Positions 54,841 through 64,000 of a stretch of DNA of 64,000 nucleotides are shown piece by piece. The stretch's first letter is position 1; every line of letters begins with the position of its first letter. Origin of the DNA: Apostichopus japonicus (taxonomy: Eukaryota > Echinodermata > Holothuroidea > Aspidochirotida > Stichopodidae); NCBI RefSeq assembly GCF_037975245.1, contig NC_092568.1:36607001-36671000 (forward strand), given 5' to 3'. Both the position numbers and the translations under genes were made by a program. The notes under the pieces were generated by a model that saw nothing but the letters and a program-made list of their open reading frames with translations, ran no database searches and had not been told where the DNA came from.

Positions 54841-56340
54841 ATTTTATTTTTGATTTAAAGATAAAACGATAAACTCGGTTAGCATAAAGCTAATCTCACC
54901 GAGGCCCTCAGAGAGAAACCAAAACCCCCAAACAAGTAGATGAAATATAATAAAGAAATTCATACAAATTCATACAATATAACGAAAATGTAGAAGAAAA
55001 AGAAGAAAAAAACCATAAACATTTTACAATGACATAAATTAATGAAACAGAACATGGTACATGCAACGATATGAACATTACGAAACAAAAATAAATTAGT
55101 AAAAGTCGTGGATATATCGTTTTAAGGCGTTTTAGGAGTTGGCATTTTTACACTCCTTAGATAACTCTATCCATTCCTTAACAGCAACATAGGGAAAGGT
55201 TTTGTTCTGATACTGAGTATTTCCGCCTTCTAAGAATAAATTATTATTTGCGGTGAACTTTAGGGAGTGGTTTTGTATATTGACGTAACATGTCCACATG
55301 TAGGTGCTGTGGTACCAGACCATTTAAAGACCTATACACCATTGTCAATCTTTTAACATTTCAAACGTTTTTTGAGAGGGGGGACCAGTTCAAAGTTTTA
55401 AATAGGTCTTCTGATATATCATCAAATGTTGCATTGAGAATTATTCTTACTGCAGCTTTATGTATAGAAGAATTAGTCTGAGAACATTTCTGGCATTACT
55501 CATAACCCATATTAATCTACAATACTCAAACATCGGTAAAATATATTCATTATAATATAGAGTACAAGTATTGGTATCAATGAATGGTTTTATTCGACGA
55601 CAATATTTAATTTGTTATTTTGATTGAATTTCAGCCTCTGTCTTGAACCAATCAACATGCTTTTAGTTTTATCAACATGTGTAACCAACTTAATTTTCTT
55701 GCACCATTTGCTAACATTAGCCATATCCTCATTAAGAATTGCCCGAAATGTCATCTGCATACATATCCACAGAGCAATGAATAAAACTTTGACCCATGTC
55801 ATTAATAAACAACACAAAGAACAAATGGCCCAAGATTGGCTCCGTGGCACCCCACATTTTACTGGCAATGGGGGGGGGGGGGACACACCATTAACATATG
55901 TAGATTGCTGACTATCAATTCGACATAACCCATGCAACACATCTTTCCGAGAGACCATATATCGATAACTTATAATTAATTAGAATAGAATGGCTTACTA
56001 AGTTTAATGCTTTTCTTAGGTCTATCCTATAAAATTTCTGCTATCAATAGATTCATTCCAGTCGTCAATTATCTTCAGTATAGCAGTTTCACAAGAGTGT
56101 CCTTCTCTAAACCCTGACCGGTACATTCGCATCAGACCAAATGCATTAAAAAACTTGGATAAAGCACCATGAACGTGCTTTTCTAATATCTTAGATAATA
56201 CAGGCAAGATTGAAATAGGTCGATAATTGGATACTTTAAAGTTTGAATCATATTTGTAAATAGGAAATACTTTGGCTTTCTTCCTGCACTGAGTAGGAAA
56301 GACGGACTTTCGGTTGCCACACCATGTCATTTATAACAAA
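54841..56340 (-). pseudogene. Degenerate non-LTR retrotransposon (CR1/Jockey-type), 3' part of reverse-transcriptase ORF
   Basis: Minus-strand pieces in changing frames show a LINE reverse transcriptase. 56022-56330 carries KVSNYRPISILPVLSKILEK and SGFREGHSCETAILKIIDDW (N-terminal RT blocks). About 55960-56020 reads IDLRKALNLVSHSIL (motif A region). A YADD box is intact at 55750-55761 but in a different frame from its neighbours, followed by NEDMANVSKWCKKIKLVTHVDKTKSM. 55132-55323 matches the C-terminal tail (NIQNHSLKFTANNNLFLEGG...FPYVAVKEWIEL). Stops and frameshifts separate these pieces. The endonuclease and anything upstream are missing, so it is a 5'-truncated dead copy. The clade assignment is by motif wording and is tentative. 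Confidence 0.9.
54874..54903 (-). other. Stem-loop at the 3' end of the LINE fragment
   Basis: On the minus strand CTCGGTGAGATTAGC pairs through GCTAA/TTAGC and CTCGG/CCGAG, followed by an A-rich tail (about 54841-54863). A short hairpin plus A-rich or simple-repeat tail is a common arrangement at LINE 3' ends, where it can guide target-primed reverse transcription. The role here is inferred. Confidence 0.5.
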
Positions 56341-58832
56341 TATACATTATCAAGAAAATAGTCCCTGTTTTAATAACTCGTGAAGACGTGATGAAGAAAG
56401 TGCGTGGAAGAGATGGTGAAGCCCACTGGGAAAACCACACGATATACAGCAATGTTAACAATAATAACAGGCGCGATGCATTCTCCACATTGAATGAAAT
56501 GTACCCCCCCCCCCCCCAAGAAAAAATATCAGTAATAGGTCAAATATACCCTATACGTTATATCCGGCTGATGTTTCGTAATGTCTGTATTGACGTACTA
56601 AATTAAGCATAATTTTAGCCATTTATTCCATTTTTGTTATTTGTCATGTTAATATGGTAATCAATCATGTCTTATGAATTATATTAGTGTTAATGTTCTT
56701 TTAAATGCATATAAGTAAGTGCTCCCTTGGATAAGATTCGACACCATTTGTCCTTCACAAATTTGTAATGTCATTTGGGGTCTATTATTAAAAAAAAAAT
56801 TAAATTCGTCCTAGACTGATAGTAATATGTTTTAATAATCTACAACATTCCATAAACATGTCATTTGGCGGATATTAAAGTCTTATGTATTTTCTTTTGA
56901 CGTTTTGTGTTGCATCTGATTTCGAACTGGTCCTAATGGTTTGTGTATTAGACTAAGTTGTCCAGTCACTGTAATTCATGACCTTTACTTGTTTAGACAG
57001 TCATTTCTTACATCAAATTAAAAGTGTGATATAAATTCGACCTGGAAAGATAGTAATAATATATGTTTTAATGATCTACAACATATCATACCATTTAATT
57101 CAATATATTATATAGTAGTTAACATATGCCATTACGAACAATATGGTTGATTACTAGAATTGTATTGTATATTTTTAAGGTAAGGCATATAACATATTAT
57201 CAGCTGTTTCTTGCATCTCTGTCATGGTTCATGCATACTTGAAGAAGATTTTATGAAGAACGCAAGACGATCTTGAAGTCCGTTGATCAATGAAGCACAG
57301 CAACATTGGACATGGTTTCAACATTTATACATTAAAAGCAATTTCATTATCATAAGTGCTGACTATCTCTTAACAGCCTTTAGTAATAGTGAAATTATCC
57401 TTGTCGGATAAAGTACAGTTATACATAATGCATGTGTATATGTAAAGGTTAGTCAACATCACAGCATGTACAGGCCTTTGTGCAGCGGTACAGCTGTTTC
57501 ATTACGATGTCGTTTTGGGATGTGTACTATATACGTGGCCCATTTTTTGTTTGCGTTTCTGCGTTACTGTATCGAATTTTGCGATTTCTGTATTGCGATG
57601 TCAAGATGTCTTTATAGAACCCTTCGAAAATGGGTGACGTCATACGTCATTCGGCGTACCAAAACACGTAACTGAGGAGCCCCAACGTCTGTCGACTATT
57701 GCTATTGCTTCCGCAGTCCTTCACGGGGTGTAAGCGGACTCTGTGTACTATTATAGTTCTGCCAATGGTTCCTGCATATATCCAGTATGAAAATATTGGA
57801 CCAACCTCAAATTTTGAAGAGAAGTGAACTTTTTTTTGGTTTTCTTCTTCTACGTGTAAGTTTACTTAGAGACAACGGACTTGTATCTGTAATTTAACCA
57901 ATCACTGACGTTCTTCTGACGCCCACAATAAGTTCCCGACACTTTCGCGAAGAGGTGAATCTTATTCTTGAATGTCAAACGTAAATATTCAATTATAAAC
58001 TTGTAATTTTCTTCACGTTTGCAAATTTTATCGATCTTCTCAGGCAGGGCAGACAAAGCAACACTAACCCAGGACCATAGAGATATATAGGACAACGTAT
58101 TCCATAATGGTATATATGTGTAAACTCTACTGAATATGTCATTTATTCGGGCGCCTTAATCATTGAATATGCATATGTACCTTAAGTAATGAATATGCAT
58201 ATAAAACTATGCATATGCACGATTCGAGATTGGACCTGTCGAATTATGTTCCAAGTGTGTTTCTTACGTACTCAAGGTTTTTCACAAAAATGTCTTTCTT
58301 TTATTTTCTTCCTTTGAATAAATTAATTGAACATTGTAAGACCAACAAAGCCGTCTCCAGCAGCTCAGTGCCGTAATGGCTATACCCTTCCGTTGCTGTT
58401 ACAAAACAAGTTAACCGGGGGTAAAATCACATTTTTGCGGTATACATCTAGAGAAAATGTTTTGCATTTTAAGAGCAGGGATTACGGTTGATTTCATTTG
58501 ATGTATCAATTTAGCATCAGCTGGCTGTTTGACAATTATTTTGATATGAGTTCGAATAAAAAACGCAAACCCAATGTCTATTTTGATCATATAGCTAACA
58601 TGCGCATATATGGAAATGCACTGGATAACAAACCTGTGAGCTTATCTTTCACGCCTGCGCAGGACCATTAACATTGCGAGTGGCTTTCAGTCGCTGTCGC
58701 CCCTACGGCCTTAGGAGATAGACACCACAGAATACGAGAAATTGAAATGTCACATGACCGTATCAAAAATTTAACAACATCTGTCATTATAAACTATTTA
58801 TTTCTCATTTCCGTACATTTTCATATATAGGC

Positions 58833-58834
<2 letters not shown>
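56341..58834. other. Upstream intergenic DNA, no gene seen
   Basis: AT-rich DNA with a C14 run at 56504-56517 and repeated ATATGCATAT words near 58166-58219. No gene was recognised. Confidence 0.6.

Positions 58835-58876
<42 letters not shown>
58835..58876. repeat. (TA)n microsatellite flanked by AGGCCT words
   Basis: An alternating TA tract of about 42 bp, with TATAGGCCT on the left and TATAGGCCTA on the right. Confidence 0.93.
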
Positions 58877-58879
<3 letters not shown>

Positions 58880-59182
58880 GTATAGGCCTATTTTTTTATT
58901 TCCTCTTCTCTTCTTTTCCTATTTTTTTCTTCTTTTTTTTCTTGTTTGCTCAGAATTGTCAAATTCATGGTGTCAAGAAAGCAGCACACAGAAATATTAT
59001 GTCGTTGATGATTGATAAGATAAGTACACAGTTAGTTATGGTTATTTCAGTTTTCATAGCGATACCAATGAATTAAGACAATCCGTCACTATACAGAGAG
59101 AACATATATCGGTCAATTTAGAACGTAGCCTGTCGGGTCGATGTCAAAACATATAAGAAGGTTGCAAACCGTGACTAACGGA

Positions 59183-59270
59183 TCGCCCTTAAAGTTGTAA
59201 TATCATTGAATAATCATTCAAGTCGGGTCGCCCTTAAAGTTGTAATATCATTGAATAATCATTCAAGTCG
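59183..59270 (+). repeat. Tandem duplication, 45-bp unit, two copies
   Basis: TCGCCCTTAAAGTTGTAATA... repeats with a period of 45 bp and no mismatch over the shared 43 bases. A partial, diverged third copy (TAACATCATTGAATATTCAT) follows. Identity this high implies a recent duplication. Confidence 0.93.
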
Positions 59271-59753
59271 TAACATCATTGAATATTCATATATTAAATA
59301 GTAATAATGACTTTGATTGGCTGTGACGTATGTTGAATAAAACTTTTACTACAAAAAGAAAAAAAATAAGAAGAAGGACCATAAAGGATCATAAAGGACC
59401 ATATAAAGACCATGAAATCCAAAACTAAAGGTTTTTTTATGACTATAACATATCTAAAATGGAATACTAAACTTGTGACAGGGTCAACCTAAGATTACTT
59501 CCAATTAGATAATTTACAGAAAACGAAAGCCGGAGAGAAATGAACAAACAAATTATTAAACAAATAAATAAACAGACGAGAAGAAAAACAAGACAAATTA
59601 CAATGACATAATAACGCAACCGTCACTGATCATTAAAATTGTTTTTTTTGGGGGGGGGGGGGGGGTGGGGGTGTTTCTTCATTCTCCCTTTGTTATGGCA
59701 TATATAGGTGTGATATGTGTCGTCCATTTCTTTAGCCTCCCCCCCCCCCCCCT

Positions 59754-60195
59754 TATGGCAAGCCATGTGGGACAAACACCGCATAATATATCCGCGTATT
59801 AATTCGAATATATACACGTATTAATTCAAATATACATGTGTTGTACATGTATAGTTTCGCTTTTTGAAGCGATCTCGCGAGCCCGCCAAAACATTTATCG
59901 TTGGTATATGTACACAGCAAGAGCGGAAATGTGTTTTCGTGTATATTCTAATTAATCCGTGCATATATTGGATTTAATCCCCATATGTATTTTATTTAAT
60001 ACGTGTATATATTCGAATTAATACGTGTATATATTCGAATTAATACGTGTATATATTCGAATTAATACGCGGATATATTTCAGCCATATGATTGGCTAAT
60101 AATATATACGCGTATATATTCCAATTAATACGCGTATAAATTCCAATTAATACGCGGATATATTATGCAGTGTTTGTCCCACATGGCTTGCCATA
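59754..60195. mobile_element. MITE-like inverted-repeat element (~442 bp, ~74-bp TIRs)
   Basis: The two ends are inverted copies: TATGGCAAGCCATGTGGGAC, then AAACAC, GCATAATATATCCGCG, TATTAATT. They match over about 74 bp with about five mismatches. The outermost TA on both sides could be a TA target duplication, as in Tc1/mariner-type elements, with TGGCAAGCCA as the true tip. The interior has no coding capacity. Its right half contains 22-bp direct repeats (listed separately). The element interrupts a C/T-rich stretch: C14 on the left, CCCTCTCCCCTCCCC on the right. The superfamily is uncertain because TIR ends were compared only with each other. Confidence 0.85.
59990..60069 (+). repeat. 22-bp direct repeats inside the inverted-repeat element
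   Basis: ACGTGTATATATTCGAATTAAT occurs about three times in tandem, with diverged copies (TACGCGTATATATTCCAATTAA) further right to about 60160. The same word in inverse orientation forms part of the left terminal repeat. Confidence 0.85.
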
Positions 60196-60330
60196 CCCTC
60201 TCCCCTCCCCTCCCCTCCCACTAATGGTTTTTAACGCCAAAGGGCAATTTCTCAGTCCGCGTTACTGCAAAGTCAACCATTGTCCTACACAAATCAATGT
60301 AGTCTACAATCTTTATACATAGCCTACATT

Positions 60331-60427
60331 CAGATGGAAACAGCATCATTAGGCCTATACAGATCTAGCCTATAATATGTATACATATTGATATTTAGGT
60401 GGAAACAGCATCATTAGGCCTAAACAG
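60331..60427 (+). repeat. Direct repeat pair, ~32 bp, 65-bp spacing
   Basis: GTGGAAACAGCATCATTAGG-like words, each followed by CCTAWACAG, occur at 60331-60362 and 60396-60427. Confidence 0.85.
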
Positions 60428-62298
60428 TAGCTGTCAAAATGTAATCAGAACTACGGTATACGCATAATTCCATTTACTAGTCATGCAGTTAGTAAACCCA
60501 TAACATAACTAGTCAAAACGTGGAAAATGTGTGATCATTCAACTCATGAGGAAACCACGTGACAAAAAAAGACAGAAAGAGAAAACAAAAACACGTTCCA
60601 TCTGGTGTTGTATTGTCCAGTTAATAAAAAATAAAATTGCAAGAAGTCTTTGTCTTGTTACATTCAAACTACAAAGGTTTTAAAATGACGCAGTAATATA
60701 ACTTTAAATTATATATGGTGTTATCGTCACCATCTTTGTATTGTTATGAGTCAAATATAAATTCAACCATATATATACATTAAAAATGTAAAATGAGTGT
60801 TGCGGGCATGTTTCTATATAGAGACACAATCATATGACAATACGGCTCCCAGCATTACATTGCATTCAATAAAACACATAATAAAGCATTCAACTAATTT
60901 TATCAGTAACTGCGTTGTTGATATTCACTACCACAAGGCATGTGCGAATCCAATTTTTTTTTTTTTTTTGGGGGCGAGGAAATTTGAAACTTTTTCCCTG
61001 TTTACAAAATCAAACAAAATCGAATTTTCGCCCAAAAACTTGCCCTCCCTTTCTCTCCTGTTGAACGTTTTTCTTATACAAATGGTTGTAAAATGTTTTA
61101 AACGATTTCGTAACGTGATAGTCAAAATGCACACACAAATTTAAACTCATTACGGTAGTATACCTGCAATGAAAGAATCTTAAGGCATTATTATGGTCAC
61201 CTGAAGGCGGTGTCTATTTTTCTGTGTCTTTTTTGTTGGTTTTTTCTTTTAAATAAATCGTTTTGTTTACCTATTGATTGCCTGTGCTATCCCACAATGT
61301 CATTGATTTCTTGTCGTCTGTATACACTCTGCCTTACCAATCAGCCACGCACGTGTTCTCATCTACCGTTCAACTCCCCATCTTACACGCCGGCGGCCAC
61401 GGTCGAATTTTTGACAATAAAAGCGCTCTTCCAAAGTTCAGTCCCTGGGACATTTTCTCTCATATTTAGAATTTAAGATAAAAATGAGAGAGAGGAGGTT
61501 AAGTCAGTAGTAGTTTTATTGAAAGTTGTTTCAAAAATCTTCCCGCCCTTGGCAACATAGACAGCTTTATACACAGTGTAATATCCAGTTGGAAATCGTC
61601 TGCGCTTTGTATAAGTCCGAGAATAAATCCTTTCTTTCTTTTTCATTTAACTAGAAATAAAAATTTATACCGATGGGTCAATTAAAATAAATTTCAAAAC
61701 ATGGAGGGGAAAAAAAAGGTGGAAAATGGTAATGATTTTCATATTTGTCCAGCGGACTCATCCACACCCAGCCACGTGCGTAAGTTCTTTGAGGGGGTTT
61801 TGTGAAGTAGAACAACCCACTGTGCCGTATATAGCCTGGGCTCACTAATTGAAATTATAGAATTGGCGTTCATGTTGAGTTGGCAATGCTCAAACTTTGA
61901 GTCACTGCCACGCAGGTTCGACCGGTGACGCTTATAAATCAAGATTAAGAGCGGGATTAAATGGATTAGGTGAGATTAATCACTGATTCAGGAAGATTAC
62001 TTACGCTGAGTTTTATTCCATTATCGTGCTGTAATTTCTAAAGTTCTGACTTTGAACCGTAAACATTTTCCATTGACAAATCATTGTGCAGCCGTTAAAA
62101 GCCAGATCGCATATAAGCCTTTACACATGTATGCTTGGTTCATAGCGTGTACATGCATATAGAACAGACGGGTGGCACAGTTCTGTTTGATTTGCTCAAT
62201 GAAAAGGTGTTCATACTGAACAAAGTGTAGCCTATAAGGAATGTCGCATTGAGATCAATGTATCGTTTATGGTTAAAAGCTAGTTTGGCTCGAACAAT

Positions 62299-62320
62299 GA
62301 CCACATATTAATATGTGGTC
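62299..62320. repeat. Perfect 22-bp palindrome
   Basis: GACCACATAT TA ATATGTGGTC reads identically on both strands. Confidence 0.95.
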
Positions 62321-62528
62321 TGCATAACCGCAATGGAATATGTTATAAGATCTATATACATATGCCATGCAGACTTACAGATCATTCAGACTTGACATAT
62401 AGGCCAGGGAACTCCTATATAATAAATAATAATGATAATAATAAACAGTATATATCAGATGCTTTGTTATATAGTTATACACTGAACAGCGATAAAGTTG
62501 ATATCTATCTTAGCTACGGTATTGGACG

Positions 62529-62531
62529 TAT

Positions 62532-62587
<56 letters not shown>
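62529..62587. repeat. (TA)n microsatellite
   Basis: An alternating TA tract with CATA interruptions. Confidence 0.95.
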
Positions 62588-62589
<2 letters not shown>

Positions 62590-63958
62590 GGCGACATTAT
62601 ATACTACAACAAATATTAATGACGTAACGTAGGTGTAACTGTAAAAACAAAAATAGAAACAATAATATCTGAAATAAAGAACAAATTAACTGTTACAAAC
62701 TTACGGAACCAAGCCGATAGATGAAAATGATCATTTTTGATACTTTCCTTCACACGGTGTAAAACGATGTTAAACAAGAACAAATTCTCTCTCTTCATTA
62801 AATATACAGCGATGCCATTTAAGCAAATGGGAGGGTGTTTTTCAATCACGTGACCACATTAAGGTAATAAGAAATAAATTGACAAAATAGAAGATGATTA
62901 ACCTAGTAATTTCGTTTTCACCTGAATCAGAAATTATCGACGCGACATTGTTCAAAGGTTGAATATATATAAACCTTATAAGTTGCAGCTTTTCTGTGAT
63001 ACGGACGGAGGACAGATTATTTTGAAAAGGGTATACTCTTCTTTATTTGTAATGGAAGATGGGGGAAGGGGTAGCTGAACTAAATTTGGAAAAAGAAAAT
63101 AAACAGAACAATTATTCATGAATTTCAGTTTTGTAGTTTTTGTCTCAAATGGATCTAGCAACAAAATCGGTTTAAGTTCATTTATTACGAAAATGCGAAG
63201 ACTTTAATATCAAATGTGTTGGTTTCATATAAGTTAAAACGATTAATAAAGCTTTTTACTTGGGAACAATTCACTACCAAAATATTTATGTTTTTTCATA
63301 TTTTCATGAGTTACTGCACAGCGAATCAAGTTTCGGCTTGAAATATCTCAGACCAATATTCAACGGGTGATATTGCCGCCATACCCGCTTGAACATTATT
63401 GCCGTGAAAATTAAAGGGTGCATGTCCCTCGCACCTATACCCTCAGCACCGCACCGCCCCCCCCCTTCCACACGCACCTTTTGTCTGGCGACTGAAGTCA
63501 TACAAACAAAGGGATGTAAAAACGAACCGTTAACCGGTCTAGATAATAAACATGATACCGATGAGTTCATGAACGCACAATGGGGGTAATGTATTCGATT
63601 GTTTCCAAACATGAAATGTTCCATTGTTCTTAAACTCTGTTCTTAGTATAACTCCATAAATTGCTTTTAAAAGGGAAAACCCCCAGACAAGAGACTTATA
63701 ATCGGGAATGGAATGATTTGCGGAGACCATGAGTCAAGGTTGCATGAAGGGATCTGTCTCTAAGGATATATGAACTAAAGCTAAAGCTAAGCTTGACTGA
63801 CCGACTGACTTGCCACAAATTTCGGCTCATCTGGTATTGCTATTCACGGCATACATAATTAGGTTAATGCATCACTGACTATTGATGATAAGACTTTAAT
63901 TGAACTCACTGGTGTGGAAAACTTAAAATGTAATAGAACAAAATTAAAAGTAATAAGA

Positions 63959-64000
63959 ATATATATATATATATATATATAGATATATATATATATATAT
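63959..64000. repeat. (TA)n microsatellite, cut by the window edge
   Basis: An alternating TA tract with one GATA, running to the last base. Confidence 0.95.

Larger units (their letters stand above)
60428..64000. other. Right-hand intergenic DNA, no gene seen
   Basis: AT-rich sequence with short homopolymers, a 22-bp palindrome at 62299-62320 and (TA)n tracts (listed). Open frames of up to 115 codons show no family resemblance. Confidence 0.6.

Noticed and set aside
61908-61925. GGTTCGACC, resembling a tRNA B-box
   Set aside because: No matching A-box, acceptor stem or cloverleaf around it.

Overview
This window is AT-rich invertebrate nuclear DNA with one recognisable gene. That gene is the 5' half of a MEIS/homothorax-type TALE homeobox gene on the minus strand, running from a start codon at about 43135 down past the left edge. 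Five coding exons can be placed by protein similarity, canonical GT-AG junctions and unbroken codon phase: 43124-43135, 41991-42238, 39036-39177, 23055-23105 and 18847-18897. Together they encode 168 residues: the divergent N-terminus, the first PBC-interaction helix region (exon 3) and the start of the second (exon 5). The homeodomain exons were not found and must lie left of base 1 if the gene is intact. The organism is probably a non-vertebrate deuterostome, such as an echinoderm or its kin. This is inferred from the MEIS sequence, the intron layout, the degenerate CR1/Jockey-type LINE and the many microsatellites, and is not proven.

Layout: 1-18846 is the start of the fifth intron. It holds (TA)n and pyrimidine microsatellites, a 60-bp-arm hairpin at 15001-15123 and several GC-richer, repeat-poor blocks that could be regulatory. 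18847-43135 holds the five exons and introns of about 0.9, 2.8, 15.9 and 4.2 kb. 43136-64000 lies upstream of the gene. It contains the presumed promoter, a (GGGGT)n tract, a 51-57-bp minisatellite (47350-47910), a CCCTCA-rich/(TA)n block (48370-48837), a purine tract (51117-51242), a dead LINE fragment on the minus strand (54841-56340), tandem duplications and a 442-bp inverted-repeat element with about 74-bp terminal inverted repeats (59754-60195).

No second protein-coding gene, tRNA, rRNA or CRISPR array is supported. Almost all open frames here are short and random, or arise from simple repeats. The most notable non-coding observation is that the minisatellite 4.2-4.8 kb upstream of the MEIS start carries a TCF/LEF-type core (ATCAAAGG) in most of its roughly ten units, giving an ordered natural cluster of such sites. 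Whether it is functional is untested.
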